From: Patescibacteria group bacterium UBA4664
Lineage (GTDB): Bacteria > Patescibacteriota > Saccharimonadia > CAILAD01 > BJGX01
Assembly (NCBI GenBank): GCA_943354915.1
Contig: CALRDO010000003.1
Location: 1-34,142 of the forward strand
Length of the DNA: 34,142 nt
Direction: 5' to 3'
The position numbers were made by a program, and so were the translations under genes. Below are positions 15,632-25,111 of the stretch, one piece after another. The notes under the pieces were generated by a model. The model saw only the letters and a list, made by a program, of their open reading frames with translations. It ran no database searches and was not told the origin of the DNA. Each line of letters begins with the position of its first letter. Positions within the stretch are counted from its first letter, which is position 1.

Positions 15632-18527
15632 GCTTTTCTAGCTCAATTATCAATTCATCGCCGTCCATAGCTAATGTCTTTTTGAACTGGTAAGACTTAG
15701 ACTCTAGCGCGTACTCCTTAGCCAATGTTTCGTGAGATATTAATTCCTGATATTCCTCGAGGGCCAGCTTGAGGATACTAGATTTTGTAATAATGGCCAG
15801 CTTAATACGGTTCTCAATTACCAGGCCAGCTTCTTTACGGCAGGATTGAACATTGCGGATGATATCCCTTGCGAGGCCTTCGTTTCTAAGCGTTGGAGAG
15901 ATATTAGTGTCTAGCTGGACCTCCACTAGATCGCTCTTTTTATATTGTACTTCCTTAACATTGAGCTCATCGGCAATAATTGCCGAGAGCTCTTTGGTAA
16001 TTTTTTTAGGCCCATAGAGTACCACACTCTGCAACGGCTGGCGAACTTTAATTTTATGCTCAGAGCGTTTAGCAAGGCCATCGTTAACATAACGGCGCAC
16101 AGCATCCATATCCACTAAAATATCCCCATCATGCTGGTGAGCATTGGGCCAGTCACTCAAATGCACCGACTGTGGAGCAGCTAGAATATCTGCTGTTAGA
16201 TGTCGATATAGCCAGTCACTCATAAACGGAGCCCACGGGGCGAGCAATTGGCAAATAGTTATTAGCGACCAGTGTAGTGTCTGGTACGCTTGCGATTTAT
16301 CTAAATCGTCCTCTGACTTCCAGAATCTTCTACGGCTCCGCCGCACATACCAATTGGATAAATCATCAACCAATTTATAAACGGGCCAACATGCTTTGGC
16401 TAATTCAAAATTATTAGCGGCAGTAGTAACCTCTTTAATGGTGTTGGATACCCTTGCCACTAGCCAGATATCAAGAGGGTTCTCTAGGCCTGTTGGCATA
16501 TCCAAACTCTCTGGCTTCCAGTTGTCAATCTCGCTATATAAACTCATAAAAGAAGCACTATTATAAAGTGTCATAAATAAATTCCGATTAATGTCACTAA
16601 GGCTAGCGCGGTCAAAGCGCATATTATCAGCCGAAAGGGCTGGCGCGCTAGATAGTAGGTAGTACCTTAAGCTATCCGCTCCTTCAAGGTCAAAGACATC
16701 TTGAAGTGGTGGATAATTTTTAAGCCTCTTGGATAGCTTTTGTCCATCGGCGGCGGTAATCATTCCGTTGACCAAAACATTTCGATAAGCAGGCTTACCT
16801 AGTACAATCGTTGAGATGACATGTAAAACATAAAACCATAATCTAGTCTGATCAAGCCCCTCGCCAATAAAATCTGCTGGCAAACTATTTTTAAATTTAT
16901 CAGTGTTTTCAAAAGGGTAGTGTTGCTGGGCTATTGGCATCGAGCCAGAGTCAAACCAGCAATCCAGAACCTCCTCAACGCGCTTGTATACTTTTTTGCC
17001 TTTTTGTATCGTAACGCTATCTATAAAAGGACGGTGCAAATCAGATAAATCAATATCTGGGCCGGCTAGCTTTTGAAGCTCTTCAATGCTTTCTACGACT
17101 ACTATGTCGCTCTCGTCTTTAATGTTAACCCAAATTGGCATCGGTGCACCCCAGTAGCGATTCCGCGATACCGCCCAGTCCCTAGCACCCTCCAGCCATT
17201 TGCCAAAACTGCCAGCTTTGATATTAGAGGGAGTCCAATTAATCTCTTGAGCTGCTGCTAGTAACTCTTTTTTAATTGTAGAGACAGCGATAAACCATGT
17301 ATCAATAGCATAGTAAAGCAGTGGGGTATCGCAGCGGTAACAATAAGGGTAGGTATGCGCAAATGTTTCTGCCGAATAGATTTTACCCTGCTTCGTTAGC
17401 TCCTCTATGATTATTTTATCGGCTGATTTGAAAAACTTACCCTCTATGGCGTCCAGCCCCATATTTTGCTTAACTTTGCCTGACAAATCAATAGTATTAA
17501 TGATAGGGATATCCTTCTGCTGGCCTAAGGTGAGATCGTCCTCACCAAAAGCTGGGGCTACGTGTAAGATCCCGGTTCCATCATCGACGCTAACAAAATC
17601 CACGGCCCATATTTTGTAAAGATTCTGATGCTTTGTCGTACCCTTAATATCAAATAATGGCTGGTAGCTCTTGCCGACTAAATCGCTAGCTGCGATAGTC
17701 TTCAAGACCTCATAGCTATCGGTCTTGATGCTCTCCAGGCGTTTTTCGGCAATTATCAACTGCTCGCTTGTTCCGTCCTGATAATGAACATTAATAAGCA
17801 GATATTTAGCATTGGGCGCAATTGCCAGGGCACAATTACCCGGTAGGCTCCATGGCGTTGTAGTCCATGCCAATAAGCTTGCCTGCTCGCCTTGTAGCTT
17901 GAACTTTACAATCACGCTAGGGTCCGAGACGTTATCTTTGTAGCCCTCATTAACCTCAAAATTACTAAGTGGTGTAGCACAGCGCGGACAATAAGGCATG
18001 CACTTAAAGCCCTTATAAATTAAGCCTTTTTTATAAATCTGCGCAAATGTCCACCATTCCGACTCAATATATTGATTATCGATAGTAGCATAGGCATTTT
18101 CTTTATCCGTCCAGCGACCAATTCTATCAAAGTAACTTTCCCAGTCGCTCTTATATTTAAAAACAGAGTCCCGGCAGGCATTATTGAATTTCTCTAGTCC
18201 CAACTCCATAATTTGCTGTTTGCCAACAACATTAAACTGTTTTTCTATTTCAAATTCTACCGGTAAGCCATGGCAATCCCAGCCGTTTCTACGCTCCACG
18301 TACCTTCCCTTCATAGTTTGGAATCGCCCAATTGAATCCTTGATGCTAGTCACTAGGCTGTGCCCGAAGTGAGGAAGCCCATTTGCAAATGGTGGGCCAT
18401 CGTAAAAACTAAATGGTTTACCATTTTTAGTTTTCTGTAATGTGGCTGCGAAGGTGCCCTCATCCTGCCAGGCCTTGAGCATTGCTTCTTCGACTACTTT
18501 TGGTTTGTACTGAGGTAATTTTTTCAT
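15621..18527 (-). CDS. ileS: Isoleucyl-tRNA synthetase
   Basis: DGPPFANGLPHFGH (HIGH), NGWDCHGLPVE, KLSKRLKNYP (KMSKS variant), editing domain TTTPWSLPGN. Confidence 0.97.
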   Translation of the reverse strand: MKKLPQYKPKVVEEAMLKAWQDEGTFAATLQKTKNGKPFSFYDGPPFANGLPHFGHSLVTSIKDSIGRFQTMKGRYVERRNGWDCHGLPVEFEIEKQFNVVGKQQIMELGLEKFNNACRDSVFKYKSDWESYFDRIGRWTDKENAYATIDNQYIESEWWTFAQIYKKGLIYKGFKCMPYCPRCATPLSNFEVNEGYKDNVSDPSVIVKFKLQGEQASLLAWTTTPWSLPGNCALAIAPNAKYLLINVHYQDGTSEQLIIAEKRLESIKTDSYEVLKTIAASDLVGKSYQPLFDIKGTTKHQNLYKIWAVDFVSVDDGTGILHVAPAFGEDDLTLGQQKDIPIINTIDLSGKVKQNMGLDAIEGKFFKSADKIIIEELTKQGKIYSAETFAHTYPYCYRCDTPLLYYAIDTWFIAVSTIKKELLAAAQEINWTPSNIKAGSFGKWLEGARDWAVSRNRYWGAPMPIWVNIKDESDIVVVESIEELQKLAGPDIDLSDLHRPFIDSVTIQKGKKVYKRVEEVLDCWFDSGSMPIAQQHYPFENTDKFKNSLPADFIGEGLDQTRLWFYVLHVISTIVLGKPAYRNVLVNGMITAADGQKLSKRLKNYPPLQDVFDLEGADSLRYYLLSSAPALSADNMRFDRASLSDINRNLFMTLYNSASFMSLYSEIDNWKPESLDMPTGLENPLDIWLVARVSNTIKEVTTAANNFELAKACWPVYKLVDDLSNWYVRRSRRRFWKSEDDLDKSQAYQTLHWSLITICQLLAPWAPFMSDWLYRHLTADILAAPQSVHLSDWPNAHQHDGDILVDMDAVRRYVNDGLAKRSEHKIKVRQPLQSVVLYGPKKITKELSAIIADELNVKEVQYKKSDLVEVQLDTNISPTLRNEGLARDIIRNVQSCRKEAGLVIENRIKLAIITKSSILKLALEEYQELISHETLAKEYALESKSYQFKKTLAMDGDELIIELEKHEA

Positions 18528-18535
18528 TACAGGGC

Positions 18536-18775
18536 TCCCTTAAAATATTAAGACACCGCATCATATCAAATACTCGATGCGGTGTCAGGGTTCATATATT
18601 ATTGAACGGTACCACCTGACTTCCCTTTTTTAAAAGGGCACTTCATTAATGAGCTCTGTCGCGTCTCGAGCGATGGGTTCTACTAACTCTGCCTAGCAGG
18701 GTTTTCTTCCCACGGCGCTGCGTTTTAAAAAAACGCACTCTTGGTCGATAACCAATCGTATCCTAACGCCTTAAC
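18536..18775 (-). promoter_or_regulatory. T-box riboswitch leader of ileS
   Basis: Minus-strand GTCAGG-TGGTACCG-TTCA..TGAA-CCCTGAC antiterminator with T-box motif, then GACACCGCATC-N13-GATGCGGTGTC hairpin and T-rich run just before ileS. Confidence 0.9.
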
Positions 18776-18808
18776 TATACTTATTATAGTATTATAATGA
18801 GTTAAATA

Positions 18809-19075
18809 CTAGATATAGCCAATTGCTTGGTGGAGTTCATTGCTGGTCGGCAAAGTCCCTTGCCAGACGGCCTGGAAGGTATCGTCGTCTCTGAGTAAGA
18901 GTAGCGCTGGAAAGCTTAAAATATCATAGGCCCCAATCGTACTAATTGCGCTGGCCGAGTTAATATCAACTGCGCTTAATCTGACATGGTTTAACTTGAG
19001 GTTTTTCTTTAACTCCAATAGCTCAAGCCTAAATTTCTTGATATCCCCCCTGCTATAAAAAAGTGTTGCCTTCAT
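18809..19075 (-). CDS. Thioredoxin-fold-like small protein lacking CxxC
   Basis: 88-aa ORF MKATLFYSR...LRLSAVDINSA...YDILSFPALLLLRDDDTFQAVWQG resembles thioredoxin-like cis-Pro region (SFPAL). Confidence 0.65.
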   Translation of the reverse strand: MKATLFYSRGDIKKFRLELLELKKNLKLNHVRLSAVDINSASAISTIGAYDILSFPALLLLRDDDTFQAVWQGTLPTSNELHQAIGYI

Positions 19076-19101
19076 ATTGCTTATATTTTAACATAAGCAA
19101 T

Positions 19102-19560
19102 TTAATTATGGAGTTTTTTGATTTTAGTTAATTCCTTCTCAAAACTAGATAGACTTGCAAAGCTTCGATAAACACTAGCAAACCTAACATATGCTACGTC
19201 ATCAACTTTTAATAATTCGTCCATTACAATAGCGCCAAGTTTGCTAGTTGGTAGCTCGGGCTGGTCTAGCCCGCGCGCCAGGCGCTCCACTTCGGCAATA
19301 AGCTCTTCAATCCGCACAGCTTCAACTGGCCTTTTTTCAAATGCCTTATAGACTCCTATTGATAATTTCGGTTTATCAAATAGCTCCCGTTCGCCGTTTT
19401 TCTTAATAACAAAAAGGTTCGGTACCTCTAGTCGCTCATAGGTTGTATAGCGATGTTTGCAATCAAGGCATTCGCGTCGCCGGCGGATAGAACTAGCACC
19501 TTCCACGTCTCGCGACTCAAGTACCCGGCTTTCTTCTATACTGCAAACGGGGCACTTCAT
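19102..19560 (-). CDS. nrdR: Transcriptional repressor NrdR
   Basis: MKCPVCSIEESRVLESRDVEGASSIRRRRECLDCKHRYTTYERLE zinc-ribbon/ATP-cone. Confidence 0.97.
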   Translation of the reverse strand: MKCPVCSIEESRVLESRDVEGASSIRRRRECLDCKHRYTTYERLEVPNLFVIKKNGERELFDKPKLSIGVYKAFEKRPVEAVRIEELIAEVERLARGLDQPELPTSKLGAIVMDELLKVDDVAYVRFASVYRSFASLSSFEKELTKIKKLHN

Positions 19561-19570
19561 ATCTACCCCG

Positions 19571-20971
19571 CTAAAGCTTTTTCTTTACAAAGCTTGGCAT
19601 ATCGTCATCGACTTTCTTAGCCTTTGGTCGGCCTATCTTTAAGCCCAGTCTCTTATAGGCTGGCAGATCAGAATCATCATCCTCGGCTTGATCAAAATTT
19701 GTAGATATAGTCTCTACAATAGGCTCCTCTGGGAGTTCAGTTCTGGCTGACTCCTTATTATAATCTTCTACATCAAAGGCAAAATCAATGGTTTCCTCGT
19801 CTAGGGCACTTTCGTTGTTGCCAAATAATGAGGATTTTTTGGGTTTTGCGCTTACTAGAGGCTCATCGTCGGTATCATCAAAAACAGGCTTAGAGTCGTA
19901 ATTTTTCAAAAATGGCATTTCAGCCGGTTCGGTTTCTGCTAGGGCATCTTCCGAATCTCCAAAAATACTGGGCGCTTCACGCCCTAGCCTGACTGGAAAA
20001 TTAGTGGGAGTACTTTTATGGCTATCAAAGCCAGTAGCAACTAAGGTCACCCTGATCTCACCAGTCAAGTTCTCATCTAATACAGTCCCCCAGATAATAT
20101 TGGCTTCAGGATCAACCGAATCGTGTATTAATTTCGCTGCCTCCTCAATCTCGTGCATGCCCATATCTCGACCACCAGTAAAGTTAATTAGCACTCCCTT
20201 AGCACCCTGTATGGAGACATCTAGTAGTGGCGAGTCCATAGCATATTTAACGGCATCAATTGCCCTGGTATCGCCCGAACCCTGTCCGATACCCATTAGT
20301 GCCGAGCCAGCGTTACTCATAATAGATTTGACATCAGCAAAATCTAAATTAACCAACCCATTAACTGTAATTAGGTCAGCAATACCCTGTACGCCTTGCT
20401 TTAAAACATCATCAACCGTACCAAAGGCATCTAGCAATGTCGTTTTACGATCAACTAGCTGTAGAATCCTATCATTAGGGATAGTGATAAGGGTATCAAC
20501 CTTATCCTTCAGTTCCTCGATACCCGCCTCGCAGATTTTACGGCGTCTATCCCCTTCAAAGGAGAAAGGCTTAGTGATAATTGCAACAGTTAAGGCACCT
20601 ATATCCCTTGCTATTCTAGCAACTACTGGTGCAGCTCCCGAACCTGTACCGCCCCCATAGCCAGCAGTGATAAAGACCATTTCGGAATGCTTTAAGGCAT
20701 TGTAAATAGCCTCTTCGCTCTCCTCGGCGGCTTGTCGGCCAATCTCTGGGTTAGCGCCAGCACCCAAACCACGCGTAGCCTCCTTGCCAATATGAACCTT
20801 GGTGTTAGCCTGCGACCAATGCAGCGCTTGGGCGTCAGTATTAATAGCAACGAAATCAATACCCCTTAGTTTGGATTGAACCATTCTATTTAGGGCATTG
20901 CCTCCGCCGCCACCAATACCGATGACTTTAATACGCGCGAATGTTTCTATTTCTGGTAAGATTTCTGCCAT
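19571..20971 (-). CDS. ftsZ: Cell division protein FtsZ
   Basis: IKVIGIGGGGGNALNRMV, FITAGYGGGTGSGAAPVVA tubulin signature, NLDFADVKSIM. Confidence 0.98.
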   Translation of the reverse strand: MAEILPEIETFARIKVIGIGGGGGNALNRMVQSKLRGIDFVAINTDAQALHWSQANTKVHIGKEATRGLGAGANPEIGRQAAEESEEAIYNALKHSEMVFITAGYGGGTGSGAAPVVARIARDIGALTVAIITKPFSFEGDRRRKICEAGIEELKDKVDTLITIPNDRILQLVDRKTTLLDAFGTVDDVLKQGVQGIADLITVNGLVNLDFADVKSIMSNAGSALMGIGQGSGDTRAIDAVKYAMDSPLLDVSIQGAKGVLINFTGGRDMGMHEIEEAAKLIHDSVDPEANIIWGTVLDENLTGEIRVTLVATGFDSHKSTPTNFPVRLGREAPSIFGDSEDALAETEPAEMPFLKNYDSKPVFDDTDDEPLVSAKPKKSSLFGNNESALDEETIDFAFDVEDYNKESARTELPEEPIVETISTNFDQAEDDDSDLPAYKRLGLKIGRPKAKKVDDDMPSFVKKKL

Positions 20972-21005
20972 ATATTTATACCTCCCTACTCCTAGAATAA
21001 TTGCT

Positions 21006-21027
21006 TGGGAAGGATAGTACCCTCCCA
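21006..21027 (-). promoter_or_regulatory. Hairpin in ftsZ 5' leader
   Basis: Minus strand TGGGAGGG-TACTAT-CCTTCCCA, 8-bp stem (one G-U), upstream of SD AGGGAGGT. Confidence 0.6.
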
Positions 21028-21077
21028 GATGTAATCTGCCTTACCACATACCTTTTTAATTAGAAAAGGATACATTT

Positions 21078-21106
21078 ATTATATACAAACAAACCGTCTT
21101 ATGCAA
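21078..21106 (-). promoter_or_regulatory. Sigma70-like promoter of ftsZ (TTGCAT-N17-TATAAT)
   Basis: Minus-strand TTGCAT 21106-21101, 17-nt spacer, TATAAT 21083-21078. Confidence 0.7.
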
Positions 21107-21268
21107 TATATTTGTTCAAGATTTTTATAACTTTATAAGGTATAAATAATGTGTTCGTTGCAAAAAATTAATTGTTCTATTTTTTTGAGCTAAGCGCGAT
21201 TAAAAAATAACTACCTACTATTTTAGAATTTTAGGCACAATAAGGAACTATTTATAAATAACTGCGGG

Positions 21269-22504
21269 CTAGGGCATTAATCTCTTAAAAATGGCCTTAG
21301 CTTTATGGCCGATTCTGCCGATTGCACCATCAAAACTACGAGATTTGCTAGTTTTGGGTATATCCATATCTTCTAGCATTAACCCAATTGCAACGGCATA
21401 GGCAGGATCTGTAATCTTATCTGAAACGCCGGTATACTTCTGGGAGGAGCCAACCGCAGTTGGTAGTTTTACGAAACCCTTAGCAAACTCAGCAATTTCG
21501 GTCATCTTTGCACCTCCTCCAGTTAAGACCACCCCCGCTGAAAGCTGCTGGTGCTGGTCAATTTTTGTTATCTCTTTCGCCGCTAGTTCGAAAATCTCAC
21601 TAAGTCTAGCGAAAATTATCTTGTCGACGTCATTTTTGGCTACAACGCCTTTGCCACCAAATTCGGAAAGGTCAATTTTTAGTTGATCTCGAGGGCTTGG
21701 ATGCTGAGCAGTGCCATATTTAATCTTAACCTGTTCGGCAATTTCAATACCTGTTCGTAACCCATAAACCAAGTCCTTCGTAATATTATTGGACCCCATT
21801 GGAATAATATTGGTATACGATAGCTTCCCCTCGTTATAAACCGCAATGCCAGTCGTTTGAGACCCAAGATGTACCAATGCTACACCGAGTTCCATTTGTT
21901 TCTTGGTTAATACCGTACGGGCGGCGGCGATTGGTACAATCAGCTGGCTATTGATTTGAACTCCAGATCTAAATACAGCATTTTGCAGGTTTTTTAATGC
22001 TGGGCTGAGGCCTGTAATAATATGCGTATCAACTTCAAGGCGGATCCCGCTCATGCCAACCGGATCAGTAATACCGGACTGGCCATCGACGCTATAATTT
22101 CGTGGGATTACCTGCAGAATCTGTCTATTGGATTCTAACTGGATTGCAGTTGAAGCTTGCTCAACGCGAACTAATTCTTCTTTAGTAATCTCATGGTCGG
22201 CTCTTGATACTGCAATCACACCCTTAGAATTTAAACTTTGAATATGGGCGCCATCAACAGCTATCGTAGCTCGTTCTATTGCTATCCCACTCATCCGCTC
22301 GGCTTCTTCTAGTGCCGCCGTAATGGAGCTAACGGTTTCTTCCACATCTACCACTACGCCTTTTCTGACGCCAGATGTAGGGGAGACCCCAAGTCCTATA
22401 ATGCTAGGGAGTGCCGAATCCTGCTGGTGCAAGCCAACAACACAAACTACCTTACTTGAGCTAATATCTAAACCAACGTATGTTTCTTCGTCTTTAGGTG
22501 CCAT
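21269..22504 (-). CDS. ftsA: Cell division protein FtsA
   Basis: YVGLDISSSKVVCVVG, VVLTGGGAKMTEIAEFA, adjacent to ftsZ. Confidence 0.96.
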   Translation of the reverse strand: MAPKDEETYVGLDISSSKVVCVVGLHQQDSALPSIIGLGVSPTSGVRKGVVVDVEETVSSITAALEEAERMSGIAIERATIAVDGAHIQSLNSKGVIAVSRADHEITKEELVRVEQASTAIQLESNRQILQVIPRNYSVDGQSGITDPVGMSGIRLEVDTHIITGLSPALKNLQNAVFRSGVQINSQLIVPIAAARTVLTKKQMELGVALVHLGSQTTGIAVYNEGKLSYTNIIPMGSNNITKDLVYGLRTGIEIAEQVKIKYGTAQHPSPRDQLKIDLSEFGGKGVVAKNDVDKIIFARLSEIFELAAKEITKIDQHQQLSAGVVLTGGGAKMTEIAEFAKGFVKLPTAVGSSQKYTGVSDKITDPAYAVAIGLMLEDMDIPKTSKSRSFDGAIGRIGHKAKAIFKRLMP

Positions 22505-22512
22505 AGCTACCT

Positions 22513-22542
22513 ATTATACTGCAAGCGTGGCTAGTAGTTCAA
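22513..22542 (-). promoter_or_regulatory. Sigma70-like promoter of ftsA (TTGAAC-N18-TATAAT), 8 nt from ATG
   Basis: TTGAAC 22542-22537, 18-nt spacer, TATAAT 22518-22513, ATG 22504. Confidence 0.65.
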
Positions 22543-22549
22543 ATATTAG

Positions 22550-23299
22550 CTAGCTAGCCAGCACTTCGCAGCCATTTTTTGTAACAAGAACTGTATTCTC
22601 AAATTGAGCACTCAACGATCCGTCTCTGGTCATATAGGTCCATCCATCATCAGCTAGATATAAATCGTTGGTACTAATTGATGCAATCGGCTCAATAGCA
22701 ATAGTCATGCCAGCCTTGAGCACTTCACCGGTACCGGCAGTACCATAATTAGCAATAACAGGGTCCTCGTGTAGCTGGTGGCCAACACCATGCCCGGTTA
22801 AGCTGTATATCGGCCTCAGCTTGTGCTTTCTTAAATGATGCTCAATAACAGCACTAATATCGCCAACTCTAACCCCGTCTTTAATGACCTTCAAAGCCTC
22901 TAGCAGGGCCTCATAGCAACCTTCTAGTAGCCTTGCTCCGTCCTTTGAGGGCTTGCCAATACTAATACTGCGCGCGGCGTCTGTTATCATCCCGTTATAA
23001 TTAACACCGTAGTCAATACCTACTAGGTCGCCATTTTGTAATTTACGCTCATTTGGCAGAGCATGAACAATCTCGTTGTTAACAGATACGCAGACGCTAC
23101 CTGGGAACCCTTGGTAACCCAAAAATGCTGGCTTAGCGCCGAGCTTTGCGGTTTCTTCTTGAGCAACTCGGTCTAACGCGAGGCTAGTTACTCCTGGCTT
23201 GGCAAGGCCTACCAGAATATCTAAGACTGCCGTTAAGATTTCACCGCTACGGCGTATATTATCAATTTCCTCAGATGTTTTAATCTTAGTGGCTACCAT
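22550..23299 (-). CDS. map: Methionine aminopeptidase type I
   Basis: GFPGSVCVSVNNEIVHALP, GDLVGIDYGVNYNGMITDAARS, SLTGHGVGHQLHEDP, GMTIAIEPIAS. Confidence 0.96.
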   Translation of the reverse strand: MVATKIKTSEEIDNIRRSGEILTAVLDILVGLAKPGVTSLALDRVAQEETAKLGAKPAFLGYQGFPGSVCVSVNNEIVHALPNERKLQNGDLVGIDYGVNYNGMITDAARSISIGKPSKDGARLLEGCYEALLEALKVIKDGVRVGDISAVIEHHLRKHKLRPIYSLTGHGVGHQLHEDPVIANYGTAGTGEVLKAGMTIAIEPIASISTNDLYLADDGWTYMTRDGSLSAQFENTVLVTKNGCEVLAS

Positions 23300-23838
23300 T
23301 GCAGGGCTGTTTTAATCCTCTGCGATATCTCTAGGGGGTCTCCTGCCCCATCTACTGCTACAAAAATCCCTTGCTCTTTCGCGTGGCTAATAACCTCATC
23401 GGTTAGCCTGTGGAAAACCGCTATCCTATTTTGAATAATAGTCTGGCTATCGTCATGGCGGCCTCTCTTTAGAAGCCTCTGGAGGGATTCTTCGTCAGAA
23501 ATATCTATCAGTAGATATTTTGCAACATTGATGTCATGGGACTGGGCATATTCTTCCACCCATTTAGCTTGGTCGACATCTCTAGGGAAGCCGTCTGAAA
23601 TAATAACACTACCATCGGCAAAACTTTCTAGTTGCTGCTGTATCATTTCATTAACGATACCGTAATCTACCAAATCCCCCGCTTCTAGCGCTTGCCTAAC
23701 TGTTTGGTCAGTTGTCGCCCTCTGCCTAATTAAATCGCCAATCCTGATAATTTCAATTTTACGTAATTTAGCCAGCAGCTCTATTTGAGTATCCTTGCCA
23801 GAACCAGGCAAACCAATAATTATTATTAGCTGCTTCAT
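23293..23838 (-). CDS. adk: Adenylate kinase (short-LID form)
   Basis: IIGLPGSGKDTQIELLAKL P-loop; ISDGFPRDVDQAKWVE; adjacent to map. Confidence 0.88.
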   Translation of the reverse strand: MKQLIIIIGLPGSGKDTQIELLAKLRKIEIIRIGDLIRQRATTDQTVRQALEAGDLVDYGIVNEMIQQQLESFADGSVIISDGFPRDVDQAKWVEEYAQSHDINVAKYLLIDISDEESLQRLLKRGRHDDSQTIIQNRIAVFHRLTDEVISHAKEQGIFVAVDGAGDPLEISQRIKTALQW

Positions 23839-24203
23839 CGAATAAGGTCATTTAAAATGGTGTATACTTTGGGTCCGAAAATAACAGCTGCCACTACGAG
23901 CGCCCCAACCGCCGTGATTAACACGCCGGCGGCCATCATATCTTTAGTAAGCTGGACGAGATGATTGTTTTCTTGGCTAATTAGGTCTAGGGTTTTTTCG
24001 AATGCGGTATTAATAATCTCTGCTAACAGGACCATCACTATAAAGGTTACGACAAATAAAAACTCTAGGGTGCTAATCTTGAGTAAAAATGATAGCAAAA
24101 TTGCAGCAAGCGCAAAGACTAGATGCAATTTAGCATTTCGTTCAGAACTTATTACTGCCCTTAAGCCTCGTAGGGCATATCTAAAACTAGCTAATGTGAC
24201 CAT
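23835..24203 (-). CDS. dgkA: Diacylglycerol kinase / undecaprenol kinase family
   Basis: SFRYALRGLRAVISSERNAKLHLVFA, VLLAEIINTAFEKTLDLIS, KDMMAAGVLI. Confidence 0.93.
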   Translation of the reverse strand: MVTLASFRYALRGLRAVISSERNAKLHLVFALAAILLSFLLKISTLEFLFVVTFIVMVLLAEIINTAFEKTLDLISQENNHLVQLTKDMMAAGVLITAVGALVVAAVIFGPKVYTILNDLIR

Positions 24204-24658
24204 TCAAAATCCCTATATTTATAATGCAATGCTTCCATAATATCACTTTGGAGCTTGTCTAGGCTAGTTATTTGAGCTTGGTCTTGATGGTCAAAACCCA
24301 ATAAATGCAGGGTGCCATGCAGTAAAAGTAATGTCAGCTCTGCCTCCAGGCTAACATTATGCTTATCGGCTTGGCTTCTGGCTATTTCCTCGCAAATTAC
24401 AATATCGCCGCTAGCTCCCTTATTTTTATCGGCACTATAATTAAAGCTCAAGACATCTGTTGGATAATCATTACTGGCATAATGCTTATTAAGCTTTTGA
24501 ATCGTTTTAGTAGTGACAAAAGATAAGCCTACTATTTGATCGCCGGCGTGGCTATCGGTACTAGACGTAGTGGTAAATTTTTCGATACCGCGAGCAACGG
24601 CCCGCAGTTGGGCTGTTTTTAGTAAGCTCTTGCCCTCAATGGTGTATTGAATTGCCAT
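24191..24658 (-). CDS. ybeY: Endoribonuclease YbeY
   Basis: LHGTLHLLGFDHQDQ zinc motif; LNKHYASNDYPTDVLSF. Confidence 0.95.
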   Translation of the reverse strand: MAIQYTIEGKSLLKTAQLRAVARGIEKFTTTSSTDSHAGDQIVGLSFVTTKTIQKLNKHYASNDYPTDVLSFNYSADKNKGASGDIVICEEIARSQADKHNVSLEAELTLLLLHGTLHLLGFDHQDQAQITSLDKLQSDIMEALHYKYRDFEWSH

Positions 24659-24667
24659 AAGTTTTTC

Positions 24668-25111
24668 TTAAGATAGTTTCTGCTTTGCCAGCTGAGCAAT
24701 CAAGCCCCCATCTGCTTGACCAGCAGTTTTTTGGCGAACATGGCCAATAACCTTACCCATATCTGCCATTGAACTAGCGCCTAACTCCGTAATTGCTGAG
24801 TCAACTGCCTTACTAACATCTGCTTGGCTCATTTGCGCCGGTAGATACTTTTCAATAATATCTAGCTCGGCCTGCTCCTCGCTAACCAAATCTTGTCTGT
24901 TGGCGGCGCCGAATTGATTAATTGAATCCTGGTGTTTTTTGGCTTCTTTTTGGAGTACCGAGAGGGACTCCTGCATAGTCAAATCACGACCTAGCTCTAT
25001 TTGATAATTCTTAAGTGAACTTTTTAAAAGCCTTAAGGTCGTGGTACGCACCTCATCGCGCAATTTCATAGCAGAGACTAAATCAGACTCTAATTGCTGA
25101 GTTAAGTCCAC
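24668..25111 (-). CDS. GatB/YqeY domain protein
   Basis: DEVRTTTLRLLKSSLKNYQIELGR, IEKYLPAQMS, ADMGKVIGHVRQKTAGQADGGLIAQLAKQKL. Confidence 0.94.
   Translation of the reverse strand: MDLTQQLESDLVSAMKLRDEVRTTTLRLLKSSLKNYQIELGRDLTMQESLSVLQKEAKKHQDSINQFGAANRQDLVSEEQAELDIIEKYLPAQMSQADVSKAVDSAITELGASSMADMGKVIGHVRQKTAGQADGGLIAQLAKQKLS

Noticed and set aside
20004-20660. 218-aa plus-strand ORF opposite ftsZ
   Set aside because: Antisense shadow of a strongly conserved ftsZ coding region; low-complexity Ser/Pro/Ile composition and no RBS or domain
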